Origin: Melanopsichium pennsylvanicum
Lineage: Eukaryota > Basidiomycota > Ustilaginomycetes > Ustilaginales
Assembly (NCBI GenBank): GCA_900208305.1
Contig: OAPG01000004.1
Coordinates: forward strand, 434,001 to 498,000
DNA: 64,000 bases
Direction of reading: 5' to 3'
Part shown: positions 21,150 to 33,343 of the stretch, in pieces
Position numbering within the stretch: position 1 is the first letter of the stretch
How the letters are laid out: every line of letters begins with the position of its first letter
Made by a program: the position numbers and the translations under genes
Notes under the pieces: model-generated
Databases searched by the model: none
The model's input: the letters and a program-made list of their open reading frames with translations, nothing else
What the model was told of the DNA's origin: nothing

Positions 21150-21975
21150 TTTTGTTCCAAAGCTTTCTTGCTTGCTTGAGTAATTTGAGATTTGTTTGTT
21201 TTTGGTTTGATTTTGATAGATATGAGAATTGTGCTGTTTAGTACAGTAATTCCTTCTTGTTCTGGATGTTTGCGGTTAGAAAACGATAACTCGATGCTAC
21301 TTTTGAGGATTAGTCCTGGAAAGTTTCCATTAGTACGCTGCTTGTTTAATAGTGGAGTTGAGACGTGGAAAGCAAAGAGAATGCAGGATCCGCGAAATAT
21401 CAATAAAAGGGAAAGACGGATGCGGTTTGATCAAGGTGATGGTGGCTGTAGAGTGCAAGTGCAAATATGGAGAGATGAGATGGTAAATGATATTTGGCTC
21501 AAAGAGTATTTGTTGGTGGTCGGTGCGAGTGCGTGTCCAAATTTTCCAATTTCCAACGACCAAGCGACTGAATAATAATAATTACGACATTTTTCGGTGC
21601 CTCACCTCATGTTATTGTAATTTCAACCTTAAATCTAACAAACTCACCAATGTCTTTTCTTGACTTGACTCTCTCCTCAATATCATCATACACAACCCCA
21701 TCTTTACACATCAAATTGCATCTCACACTCACATTCGTCATTCACACTCGGATCTCACATCATGCTCTCTGGCAGAGCCATTCAAAACATATCGAAAACA
21801 ACAAAACAAGTGTCTTTTTTCTTTAAGATGACAAAAGTAAACAAATCAAGAGGCAAAACGAAATCAAAATCTACACTTGCAACATTTCACAATCATCGAT
21901 AACACACAACCTATGCGTCATCTTGGAACGACCTTACAGACGTGTGCAGTACAAAGAAGAGATTGGAATCGGGGT
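21150..21975. other. SSE1-VMA16 intergenic region
   Basis: This 826-base stretch separates two minus-strand genes: the SSE1 3' end on the left and the VMA16 promoter on the right. I see no supportable gene. A TACAGTAATTCC partial motif lies at 21242. Confidence 0.55.
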
Positions 21976-24820
21976 TTAGTCGACATCCATCTCACCAGGA
22001 CCATCGTTCTTGTCGGCATCGGCATCGGTGGGCTTGTCGCCTTCCGTCTTATCCTCCTTAGCCGGAGTTGGTGCTTGAGTCGTGTCTACGCGAGGCTTGA
22101 CCTTGCTCATACTGTATTAAGAGGATGGAGTAGTATCAAACGTGTGGACAGAAGAAGAAGAAAAAAATGAATTTGATGGTAAGTTATTGTTCAAAAGAGG
22201 AAAGGAAAGGTGCCGTGCGAGCTCCAATCCTAGATCAATTGACTAGGGCTGTTGATTCTCTGACGCTGACAATCAGGCCCTCCATCAATACTACGCGTCC
22301 ACCATAGCCAAGGTGATGCGAGAGGTTGCAAGACGATGACAAGAGGTTCGGCTGACTTGAACCTGAGCGCGTCTCGGATCTTTGACGAACGCATTCAGTG
22401 ACCTGCGATTGCAACACCTGGTATCGCAGCAGATTCATTGCTGATGTGGACCGCTCTCTTGCACGTCAGGAACTAGTAGCAGTAGCAGTGGCTAAGTTGT
22501 AGTTGTCGTTGTTGTTGTTGTTGTTGGTGGTGGTAGTAGTAGGGGAACTCGGCAGGGGTTTAGCTTGTACATACATTGGGTGGCAGAAGTAGATAACCTC
22601 ATCCTTCTTCTTAAGCATATCGGCGCTCACAATCTTGGGATCAGCATTCTTGGGCTGCTCGCTCTGCTTGTAGAGCCCGTCATCGAGCCACTTTGCGACA
22701 GTGGCGCACTTCTCAATCACCTTTTGCTTATCTTGGTCCGAAATGTGGTTGTACTGTTCATCGCCGCTCTGAGCCATCTCCATGTACTTGTTGATGGCCT
22801 CACGCAATGTGGAAGCAGCCTTGGGTCGCTCCTGGAACTCCTTCTCCCTGAACTGAATGGGACCACCGATCTTCTGAAGAGACTCGATACGCTCGACGTA
22901 CGCCGACTTGGTGGCATCCTCGCCGTCGTCAGAGTAGAGCCACTCCTCCTGGGCGTTGAGCGCAGCGAGGTATTTCTCCTTTTCCTCTGGAGTGACAAAG
23001 AGCTTGAGTCGGTCGTCGAGCTTGGATCGCTGGTCGTAGATCATCTCTTCGAGTGCGTTCTTTCGGTCCTCGGTGTCGATAACGAGCTTGTCGTTCGAGT
23101 AAAGCTGGCCCTCGGTCTCCTTCATCTGGGCAACAAGGCTGGCATCCTTGCCACCGGTGAAGCCAGACACAATGGTGAGGTCAGCTTTGCGCTGTAGCTT
23201 CTTAACCTTTCGAATCTCGGTCTTGGGTGCAGCGGCGGAGGCGGCTTCCTTGTCACCGTCAGTGTCCATGGCAGCGGGGTCAGTGACGGGGACCTCCTCC
23301 TCCTTTTCGACCTCCTCGACAGTGTAGGCGGACTCAAAGTTGAGCACGCCGTGCAAATTGAGGCGAGCCTTGACCTTGACGATCGAGTGGTCGCCCTGAG
23401 CGTTGGGGGTGACACCTTTGATGGAGAACTTGCCAATCCAAGGGTTAATGCCCTGAGGGATCAACTCGGGGTTGGCATAGTGGGCCTCGAGGTCAAAGTT
23501 CTCCTTGCGGTAGAAGGTGAGGATCTTGGTGGAAGGGATAGGGTTGTTGGGCTGGAAGACGACGAGCTGGGTGTCTTCATCGGGAACATCGGCGGCCTTG
23601 TCCCAGGTGACCTTGATGGAGTAAGGGGTGGCATCGTGAATGCTGAAATCACGCACTTTGAAGACGGGCGAGAGGACGGCACAGGCGAGGGTGCAGCCAC
23701 GGGCGACGGCCTCGTCCTGGTTGGAGGTGAAGGAGAGGGGCTTGGAGAAGAAGGCAGAGATGCGCTCCTTGAGGGCGGGGACACGCGAAGAGCCACCGAC
23801 CATCTCGATCGAATGGATTTGGTCCTTGGTCAAACCGGATTGGGCAAGGGCGGCGTCAAGGGGCACAGTGATGCGCTCGAGGAGGGGAGCGATGAGTGAC
23901 TCGAACTCGTCACGCTTGAGTTGGGAGCTAGCGTCAATGTCCTCCATGAGATTCTCGACATTGAGAGGAGCGAGTGCGTTGGCGGAGAGGACCTTTTTCA
24001 AGCGCTCGCAACCTGCGGCGAGACGGAAGGTGGCCTTGGGGCTGGAAAGGACGTCGATTTTGTACTTTGCCTTGAACTCGTTGGCAAAGTGAATTAGGAG
24101 AGCGCGGTCAAAGTCACGACCACCAAAGTTGCGGTCAGCAGCGGTGCCGAGTACGGTGAGCTGACCCTTGGAGAAGGAGACGACGGCGACTTGGTAGGAT
24201 GAGTGGCCAATGTCGCAGAAGACGACGTTGCGCGGGTTGTCAGCCTCGGGGAGGTCAGTCTTTGTGATACCGTAGCCGAGAGCGGTGGCGGTGGTGTCGT
24301 TGAGGAGGCGGAGGGGGTTGAGACCAGCGATCTCTGCAGCGTCGAGGTAAGCACGTCGCTGTGCGTCGGTGAACCAGAGAGGGGTGGAGAGGACGACGTC
24401 GCTGACACTGGCGCCAGCAAGTTCCTTGGAGGTGGTGTCGCGGAGCTTTGCAAGGTACATAGCAAGAAGCTGAGTGGCGGAAAAGATTTGGTCCTCACCT
24501 GCAAGGCGAACCTTGACACCGACCTCACCCTTTGCATCGACGAGCTCGGCATTGATAAAGTTTTTTTCGACATTCTGAACTTCAGGATCTTGGAAAGTGC
24601 GACCGACGAGACGCTTGAGGGAGCCAATGGTGTTCTTGAAATTAGAAGTCTGAGCGGTAGCAGCGGCCTCACCAAGGGCTCTTGCCTTTTGACCGAAAGA
24701 GACGAGCGAAGGGGTGGCTCGGTTGGAAACCTCGTTGGCGATAACGTCGACACCACGAGCACGAGCGACACCGATCTTGGATGCGGCGTTACCAACGTCA
24801 ATACCGACTACGGACGACAT
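21976..24820 (-). CDS. SSE1: HSP110 chaperone (Hsp70 nucleotide-exchange factor)
   Basis: Exons 24820-22575 and 22111-21976 encode 793 residues. The N-terminal ATPase domain opens VVGIDVGNAASKIGVAR and contains NDTTATALGYGI and MVGGSSRVPALKERI. The substrate domain has an acidic loop (EEVEKEEEVPVTDP, then MDTDGDKEAA), and helices follow. Hsp110 proteins exchange nucleotide on cytosolic Hsp70 and hold unfolded clients. Splicing uses a GTATGT donor inside the codon after CHP, and the second exon adds IMSKVKPRVDTTQ and an acidic end, GEMDVD, typical of fungal Sse1. If the 463-base intron is kept, the frame continues for about 36 codons of Thr/Asn-rich sequence and stops. That makes the unspliced form look deceptively complete. 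Confidence 0.94.
22500..22545. repeat. GTT/GGT/AGT triplet repeats in the SSE1 intron
   Basis: Consecutive GTTGTT, GGTGGT and AGTAGT units near the donor side of the intron. They encode Asn/Thr runs only if the intron is retained. Confidence 0.75.
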
Positions 24821-24926
24821 TATTGAATATATGTGTATATGTGAGCGGAAGAAGTTTTTTCGGGGAAAGGAAAAGGAAAATTGAGCTTTGAAGCAAAGAG
24901 CTGTATTGAACAGAAGCTTTACGAGG

Positions 24927-24969
24927 TGTTGTTGTTGTTGATGATGATGATGATGATGATGATGAGGAG
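24927..24969. repeat. GTT then GAT trinucleotide repeat
   Basis: Four GTT units are followed by about ten GAT units, about 110-150 bases upstream of the SSE1 ATG, within its probable leader or promoter. Confidence 0.85.
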
Positions 24970-25429
24970 GATGATATTACGAAGTTATGAAAAAGAAGAG
25001 GAAGAGAGTGAATCCGGAAAGAGGATATAATGCCAATCGAAAGCGTAGAGGAGGATGATGGTGGTCAAGACGAGATATAAGTGTGTGGGATTGTGGTGAG
25101 TTTGTTGAATCATGTGCTCGAGCGTTTGAATGAATTGGGCTTTACATTGAAATAAATTGACTGTACAGTAGAAATTCTACGGAAAATTGAATACAGTCAG
25201 TCTACAGTTGATATTTGGAAATTTTCCGCAATTTCTTCTCAACCAACACACACACAAACCCTTTTCGCGTTGACTGAAACCTTTTCCCTTTGAAAACATC
25301 ACAGAACAACGCAGTTCAATTTCGAAAAAGAAAAAGAAAAAAAAAAAAAAAAAAAAAGGAAAGGGTGCGAAAATTGTTCTTCTTGCTTCTGCCAAAAGCT
25401 TCTTGAAAATTCGCGATCCTCACTCCCTC

Positions 25430-25470
25430 ACTCTACAGTATATCACTCTACAGTATATCACTCTACAGTA
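25430..25470. repeat. Three tandem 15-bp units carrying TACAGTA
   Basis: The unit ACTCTACAGTATATC occurs twice in full, and a third copy matches for its first 11 bases. Each unit holds the TACAGTA core that is scattered elsewhere in intergenic DNA of this window. The arrangement resembles a clustered protein-binding site. Confidence 0.8.
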
Positions 25471-26657
25471 TGAGATTACTCTGCTTGCAAGATCATCTTG
25501 GCAAATTCCCTACAACACTGTAGTGCTCGAAATTCGCACAGATCTGCTGTTTAGATATCAAACCTCCGCTTCCAAGTCTGAAATAACTCCACGTCACCAT
25601 GTGAGCCGACATACTCAGCCATATGGAGTAGCACATTAACATTCGATGGCAATTTCAAGCACGCTTTGTTTTGTGATCGCGTGCAAAAAAATTGTCGGAA
25701 GTCGGATCTCTCCTCCCCTTTTTTGCTTTTGGTTTTTCGGCCGGATAGCTCATTTTCTATCAGCTGTTAGACCTTTTACGTAGTCTACATCATTTGTAAA
25801 TAAGTTGAAACGCCGGCCTGCACTATTACCTCATCTAGCGTATGTCAGACGTACGTAAGTTACTGCGTATGTCACCAGTTGCACAACACACAGGTACAAA
25901 TACTGTAATTTAGGCTCTGCTGTACTCGATAGAAACCAACAATTACGATTTCACACTCTCTTGCGAGCCTCTTATTGAACAATAGCGCTATGGTTTATGG
26001 TATCATCTCATTTGTATGATTCAGCATCAATGTTGTTGCCCTATGAGACAAGAGGCCGTGTCCACCAACCTTGACCATTTCGTTGTCTTAGCACAGATTG
26101 GACCCTTGATTTCCAAGTATTCAACATCGTCATCGCCCGTCATTTTCTCCCCTCGTCTATGGCAGCAGCTGCACCAAATCGCCGATCAGGGTCCAATTAC
26201 ATCTTTTGCTCCACCTGCTCCTCCTCCCTGCTCAACGATTTGCTCATCTTCCTCCATCCTTCTTCCCCCCTTGCCTTCCCCTCCACTCCACGTAGCCTTG
26301 TTACTTTGGTCCGACTACCTTTCTCAACCCCCAACGTAAGTGCTTTACTTGAATCTGCTCGGTCATCATCGTCATTGTTAACGTACATTTCTTTTTGCAC
26401 TCCAAGCCCAACTTGAGCTTCCTTATCATCTCAACTTCACCAAAAAGCCCAAATCGTCTCCCTCCCTTTCTTCCGACCTCACAACAATCCACCCCAAACT
26501 TGTCGCAAACCTGCTTCAGTAGCAGCCACCTCATCATTTCTATCAACTGTCACTGTTGCTGTTGCTGTTGGACGTAACCACGATAACATCGACTCACTCG
26601 GCCATATTATCAACATCTTAGTGTTCAATCACTGCTTTCTCTCTGTTTGTAACAATC

Positions 26658-28689
26658 ATGTCGTCTTCGCGAAATATCCTCATCGCGGTGCTTCGAAACG
26701 ATCTTCGACTTCATGACCATCCCATCTTTCATTTGTGTTCCGAACCTACGCCTTCTAACGCTCAGTTCAAGCAACCCGTCACCCACGTCTTACCCGTCTA
26801 CGTATGGGACCAGCGTCACTTCGAAGTAGGTGGATTTCCCAATCTAAAAAAGGCAGGCAAGGATGGTGGTGGTAAAGGTCAGACTCAATTCGCAAAGACC
26901 AGGGAACTTGGCATTTGGCGTAGTGGAATTCATCGTACCAAGTAAGTGTTTTTTTTTTTCTTTCAATCCGCCTCCAACCGCTTGGCAAAACAGAAACGGT
27001 ATTAACACTCGCTCTCCTTCTCCCGCGGCCGAACTTGTATTGGTACATATGCTTTGGCTATGTTTCTTTCTTTTTTTTTTTTTTTGCTGGGTTGAGAACA
27101 GATTTATCAATGAAAGCGTATTTGATCTTGGCGATCGACTTCGATCGATTGGATCCGATCTTGCCATGTTTGCAGGTACACCCGAAAGTGTTCTACCTTG
27201 TCTGATCAAGTCGATTCGCGATAAAGGCGATACAGTCGAAGCGGTCTACCTTGGTCGTGAGATCAATACAGAAGAAGTCAACGTACAAAAACGACTCGAT
27301 TCCATCCTCTCAAACCTCGAATGTCCTTTCAAATTGTTCGAAGGTAAATCCTTGATTCATTCCAGAGATCTCGGATTCCCCGTCAAACAACTTCCCGACG
27401 TTTTCACCCATTTTCGTAAACAGGTGGAAGGTCCCGACATGTTTCGTCCACCTTTAGATGCTCCTAATAAACTCAAACCTTTTCCGCAAGATATTCACGT
27501 GAAAGACGATCAAGGGGTATTCTACGTTTCTACGAAAAAGGATCAAGGTTTGGATAAGAAGGAAAGAGTGGAAGAGTTTTTACTCAAACCATTGTTGGAT
27601 CAAGCTGTATTGGGTCATAGAGAGATACTTTCTGGGGTGATTTCGACAAGTGGAGAGGTGAATGTACCACATTCTGCTTTTCCATACAAAGGTGGAGAAA
27701 CGGAAGCATTGAAACGTCTTGATCACTATTTCAATGGTGGTAAATTTTCACCTGGAGCGAATTACAAGCAAACAAGAAACCAAATGCTAGGAGCGGATTA
27801 CTCTACCAAGTTCGGCGCAGCTTTAGCTCATGGTTTACTATCACCTCGTTTAATTGCAAAAAAAGCGACCCAACTCGACGAATCCACTGGTAATCCTAAA
27901 GGAGGAGGATATTGGATTCTATTCGAACTTCTTTGGCGTGATTACTTTTACTTTGTTGGATGGAAGTTTGGTTCGAACCTGTTCACATTAGGTGGAATTG
28001 AGCAAGTGATTTCACCCAAAAGTGCAAGTTCGAAAGTCTACGAATGGAAATCTTCCTCTTTCCCCTCTTCGTCTAGTGGTAGGAAAATGGATTCGAAAGA
28101 TGAATTTGTGCGTTGGGCAACTGGCAAAACTGGAGTACCTATGATTGACGCCAACATGATTGAATTGATTCAAACTGGATTTATGTCGAATCGAGGACGT
28201 CAAAACGTTGCATGTTTCCTGACGAAAGATTTGGGAATGAATTGGAGATATGGAGCAGAATGGTTTGAAAGTTGGTTGATTGATTACGATGCTAATTCGA
28301 ATTGGGGAAATTGGCAATATGTAGCAGGAGTAGGGAATGATCCAAGAAGTTCTCGACAATTTAATCCTATTAAACAGGGGAAAGATTATGATTCTAAGGG
28401 AGAATATGTAACCACTTGGATACCCAAATTGAAAGAGGTGAAACCAGAATTTAGACATCATCCTTGGACTCAACCTTTTGGTGTTTGGGATGGTGGAAAA
28501 GAGTATCCAAGTCAACCTATTATTGAACAACAAATGTGGAAGAAACATTATTCCAATCATGGTACCAATCATGGTACCAATCATGGTACCAATCATGGTG
28601 CAAATGGTAGTAAAGGAGCAAGAGGAAACAAAAGTCGTCGTGGAAACCATTCTAATCGTAATTCCAATCCAACCACCAATACCTCCTAA
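26658..28689 (+). CDS. Cryptochrome DASH (photolyase family)
   Basis: Exons 26658-26941 and 27102-28689 encode 623 residues. The N-terminal antenna domain opens ILIAVLRNDLRLHDHPIF and VLPVYVWDQRHF. The FAD domain carries YWILFELLWRDYFYFVGWKFGSNLF and TGVPMIDANMIELIQTGFMSNRGRQNVACFL (in two parts), and VAGVGNDPRSSRQFNPIKQ, which is diagnostic of the DASH branch and not of CPD photolyases. DASH proteins bind FAD and a folate-type antenna and repair CPDs mainly in single-stranded DNA; in fungi they act as blue/UV-A light photoreceptors or repair enzymes. The C-terminal tail is an NHGT tandem repeat and then a basic Asn-rich end. The intron (160 bases) joins AA|A. Confidence 0.95.
28555..28602 (+). 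repeat. Four tandem 12-bp units encoding NHGT
   Basis: The unit AATCATGGTACC is repeated three times, and a fourth copy has two changes. It is in frame within the CRY-DASH C-terminal tail. Almost no sequence drift suggests recent expansion. Confidence 0.9.
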
Positions 28690-28720
28690 CTTTAAATATC
28701 TACAATTTTTTTTATCAAGT

Positions 28721-31032
28721 TCATTTCGATTCGGTTTCAACCAAATGAAAACTTTCCCTTACCAAATCAACAATCTCCTTCCAATCCAACATTGCACCCA
28801 TCCCCACATCACCACAAGCCAAAACTTTACTAACCGGACCTAAAATTCGATAACCCAAAACCTGATCTATCACCCTCAAATGATGTGTAGTTAAAGGATG
28901 TAACCACATTAACGTGTTCATAGCTGGAAAGATCCAAACCTTGTCACCCAAACCCAAAGCTCTCAAATAACTCGTCAAAACATCATCGCACAATCCACCC
29001 GCCAACTTGGCAATCGTATTGGCAGAAGCGGGTGCAATCAATGTCAAATCCGCCCAACGTCTCAGTTCGATATGTAAAATCGAATCCCCCACCTTTTCAA
29101 AACTACTCCATTCGTCCAAATTCGTCCACAAATGAACTCGTGGAAGTACCAAATTCGAATCCAAACTTTGAAAACCTCGTCGATTCTCATCTGCTAAATT
29201 TTTCACCCCATACACCTTACCATCCAAAGAATCGTGGTTAGAAGAACACGTGTACTTTTTGTTCAGTTCCGAAATCAATCCTCGATCGTAAAAATGTAAA
29301 GAATGATCGGTAGCAATAACCATAATCCGAACATTGTCAAATTTTAACAATCCTTCAACAATCAATGGTATCTTGACGCTTGCAACACTCCCAGTACAAC
29401 CCAAAACCACGTGCAAAGGTCGATCCTTGGTAGGTGGCATCGTCAAACGTGGATACGCTGAACGTAGAGATGTTGCAAGTTCTTCTTGTCCCGCCGAATC
29501 CTTATCTTGGATCATCGTAGTGGTGTTGGTAGAATTGGTTCGTGGCGCAGTGATTCGATTGAGCTGTGCAGCAAGGTAAGATGAAGTGGTGGTTCGAGTG
29601 GTTGAAGACAATTTGGATGGAGCAGGTGCACCTGCCACTTGTCTCGAGTCCGTCCGAGGCATGACCATGCAAGAGGATGCAGAGCTACTACTACTACAAT
29701 TACTAATCGCGCCATCGTTTGGCACTCCAAGTCCGAGCGAGGATGAAGGAGACGAAGAGAGAGCCGAAGCACCAAGTCTGCCTAGTTGGGCCAACCGATC
29801 TCCAATGCTAAGTTTGTTCTCGCTGGTGGTCGTCGTGATAGAAATGTCTTGTTCCCTGACGTGCTCCTCGGTGCGAGAATAGTCGGTTGACACTGTTGCG
29901 CTCGATGAGGTTCTGCAGCGCGTCGAGGGGTTGCAACGAGCGCGGTCAGCATTCTGCATTGAGCCACCGTGAGTGGCGCTGCTGTGTGAAGATGCGGTGC
30001 TTTCCGTGCGCCTTGGTCCGCTTAAATCGGCCAGACTCGCATCTCCGGTATTGGAACCAGCGTAGGTATTTACGCCCATCATCCTACTAAATGCTGACAG
30101 ACCCGATCCCATCACCCCTGTAATCACCTTGTTGCTCGCTCCCGCCAAATCTCCAATCTCCTGCGTCAACCTTCCTCGGATACGCTCCGGCATCGCCAAA
30201 CCGACGGCTGACTGCCCATCACTGTGCGCAAATGAATCGAGCCGTCCTCTCTCTACCATATTGCCACCAATGCGAGCTGTTTGCTCAACATCACCATCAC
30301 TACCACTCACCCTCAGATGCGCACCGATTTGGCTCGAATCCAACCCAAGATCTTTCACGTCCACCTTCTCCAGAAACGCTACAGCCGCCTGAACGTTGAC
30401 CAAGCAATACGACGTTTCGCCTGCTACCAAGCTCTCGGCGCGAAAGCGCTGGATGTACACCAAATTGCTCGCCAATCTCGATGGATTTGACGAAATAATG
30501 CTGTAGATGAGAATGGGCAGGATGAGATCCGCACTTGTCGGTTCGCGCCATGTGTTGGATGATGTGATGGGCATTGTTTCTGACTCGGTCTCTGTATTGT
30601 CGTCGCGCATCTTGATTTTGGGCAGCTTTGCTACGCCGTCGACTGCGATCTTGTGCGCGCGCACCAAAACTTCGAGCTTGGCCTTTGGTGATCGACGTGA
30701 TGCACTTTCCAGCTGCTGAAGCTCCTTTCCGCACCTTTGCACAATCCGCTCCAGCCCGTCCAAAAGCGCATTACTTTGATTCGATTCTTCATTTGGTTGC
30801 TCCGCTCGTTCCACCGGCACGTCCAACCCGAGATGGCGCAACGTTACACCGAGTAAGTTCAAAGCTGCAATGCGAGATGCCAACGCATCATCGTGATACC
30901 CATCACGAGATGTGGTGGGACAGAATATGCGATCGTACACTTCCTCGCATACCACACTTTCGATCGCCTCGAGTTGCTGTTCGATGCGGTCGTGCTGATT
31001 GCGTTGCGAGCTAAATTCAGATTCGTTCTTCT

Positions 31033-31064
<32 letters not shown>

Positions 31065-33136
31065 GATTTCGACGAGTCTGCTTTGTAGAGCTCATCACGA
31101 ATGCTATTGAAAAAATCCTGAAAGTTGTCCGACATGTCATCCGGGTCAGCCATGTACCGAGGGTTGACAATGTTGATGGGTGAGCTTGCTCGAGGTCGAG
31201 TAATGCTACTGTTTGAGCGTGATTCGGCTCCTGCTCCTCCCGCCGAAGCATCGTTGAGCGTTGGAACAGGTGGAAGGTAGGTAGCGGCAAAAGTGGCAAC
31301 CACCTCGGAGATGGAGCTGTCGATGCCGAACGCAGCAAGTCTGATCTTGACGCGAGCGTCGAGGGTTTTTCGGATTGAGCGCATGACGGCTGATCGGCGA
31401 ACAAGGTGGTCGACGACCCACACGGAGATGGTCCTGCGCGATCGATCTGTATCGACGGTCGAGCTGCCGGGCTGTGTGGTTGATTCGTTGACACTCGCTG
31501 CATCCGCTTGCTTGGTGTCCTCGCGCAGATCGAGGCCAACGCTGGACGGCGACTGTGCACCACTATCCACTTGCGACATTTCTGCCAAAGATAAATTGGA
31601 TCGAGCATCGAGGTAAGCAGCATTAAGCGAAAGAGCTTGCGCGTCGACCATCTCGCAGCCTACCATGTCTGCCGCTGCCTGTGTTTTGCGCTCTCGTCCG
31701 CTACCTCCAAAGATGCTTGCGAACGAAGCCGAGGCTTTCGAGCCGGCGGCGTTGAGTTTCGAGTTGGAGCGCATCCTGTTGCTGTCATCCGACGGATTGT
31801 TATGCGTGATTGCTCGAAAATTGAGCGGTGGTGGCAAGGGAAATTGTGCATGAGAAGCGGAGAGAGTGAAGCTTGGATATCTACAACTCGAATTGTTGGG
31901 TGAAGTTACGACGGGAAGCGGTGCTAGACCTTGGAAAACCTCTTGTCTCGAGCTGGCATGTTTGAGGTTGGATACGCAAGTTTGGGATGATGCTACGATA
32001 AAGGATTGCAACGTCAAATCGAATCGGTCGGAGCTGTTGTATTCATCTCGCACTGTTGAGCTCGTTGCGGTAGTTTGCCGAACCAGATTGCCGCGCAAGC
32101 CGGACAATGTCAAGATCTGAAGAGCGGATGAAGTATCGGTGGAGGCGTGTGCGGGCAGAGCAGCAGGAGCAGGGTGCGCAGCAGAGGCAGGAGAAGCGTT
32201 AAAGATGGTGTGGTCGTAAGCAAACGATGCACTGAGTTGTGATGCCAAAGTGAACACGGAAGGAGGATCGCGCGGCAGCAGCAGGGTAGCGTCTCGGTTG
32301 ACGAGTAGATCTGCCACTGCAGCCCATTCGCCTTGAGTTGCAGCCTGCAATGCTTCTAGAATGAGCCAGCCAGCACTTTTTTCGGTGAGACCCAATTTTC
32401 GGGCTTGGTCTTGCATCTGTTTGAGTTGCATTTGTGCGATTGTAACCCGAGCAGAGTCGGGTTGGGATGAGCGCATGGTGCGTGTTGCTGAGCTATCGCG
32501 CGGCGAAATAACGTCGGGGAGCGAGATTGTGGGATAAGAAGGTGAAGAGCTGATGTAAGAGGTTGCGGTTAGAGGCGAGGCACGCGATGGAATACGGCTA
32601 GCGGTTTGATTGGGGTTTGACAAAAGCTGAGAAGATGATGCTGAGCTTGATGAGACCAAAGGCGAGTGTTGCTGCTGATTGAAATGTGACGAGTGAGATT
32701 GAAAGATGGATGCAGCATTGGGACGGAGCACCGAGTTGCGTTGGCGAGGCGCATAATTAAGGCTGTGGTATGTGCGCGAAGTTGATAACGGCGTGGTAGG
32801 AGTGGAAGGGGCAGAGGAGGCAGGGGATTCGTAGCCATTGTTTGATTCGTAGCCATTGTTTGACTGGTCATTCAAATTCACATTCGAGCTCTCAAATGTG
32901 CGATTGGCGTCGTTGGCAAAATTGGGTCTGATGGTGTTGCTGTACCATTCTGCCCTATCTGTGGCTTCTAGCCTTGTGATTGGGAAGCGCGGTGAAGTAG
33001 TTTGAGAGGATGTGGTGGAGCCTTGGTATGACGAGCTTTTCGACCTAGTTGAGCTGGAGTTAGGGTTCAATGAGTCGCTGGGTGTTTGCTGAATACCTGA
33101 CATGTCTGTGGCAGCCTGCTTGACGAGGGTGATCAC
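28721..33136 (-). CDS. VPS9-domain protein fused to a Hal3/PPCDC flavoprotein
   Basis: One uninterrupted frame encodes 1471 residues. The first 200 are Ser/Asn-rich. A helical region (residues 565-630) and a VPS9-like region follow: residues 715-770, and the hallmark segment at about 865-930 with PTSADLILPILIYSIISSNP, SNLVYIQRFR, GETSYCLVNVQAAVAFLEKV. VPS9 domains are exchange factors for Rab5-type GTPases. The last 240 residues (from about 1230) are a complete HFCD flavoprotein: HVVLGCTGSVASVKIP, LHIELRRWADLTLIAPASAN with the active-site histidine, FPAMNTLMW, and LACGDVGMGAML with the catalytic cysteine. This is the Hal3/Cab3 family: phosphopantothenoylcysteine decarboxylase in CoA synthesis, or inhibitor of Ppz phosphatases. 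A polyglutamine run is near 31040. Starts at 33136 or 33103 are both possible. It is convergent with CRY-DASH by 31 bases. Confidence 0.9.
31038..31064 (-). repeat. CAG repeat encoding polyglutamine
   Basis: Nine glutamine codons in a row on the minus strand, inside the VPS9-Hal3 protein between its helical and VPS9-like regions. Confidence 0.9.
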
Positions 33137-33343
33137 GGGAGTGAAACTTTTTCAAGGTTCTGATACTGGTTATGGTTCTGTGGTCACGTCCAGTCAAGAT
33201 GGACAAGTTGAGGTGATGACGAAAGGCATGTGTGGTTGAGAAAGGGTGGGGAAAAGGTGTTACAAAATAATGTATTCAGGGTCTGAGCGGTGAAATATAC
33301 ACAGTAAATTTATATTTTTAATTAATAAACAAAGGTTAGTGTA

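Larger units (their letters stand above)
24821..26657. other. Divergent region SSE1/CRY-DASH (1.8 kb)
   Basis: Repeats dominate the left half: a GTT/GAT triplet run at 24927-24969, several TACAGTA motifs (25164, 25434-25470, 25901), and a poly-A run at 25337-25358. The right half (26000-26640) is pyrimidine-rich. A weak two-exon frame (26159-26335 plus 26418-26522) would give a 93-residue protein I cannot identify. Otherwise it looks like leader and promoter DNA. Confidence 0.5.

Noticed and set aside
22466..24820. SSE1 as a single-exon 784-residue gene
   Set aside because: The last 36 codons come from a retained intron with triplet repeats. Splicing from the GTATGT donor gives the family-typical acidic end.
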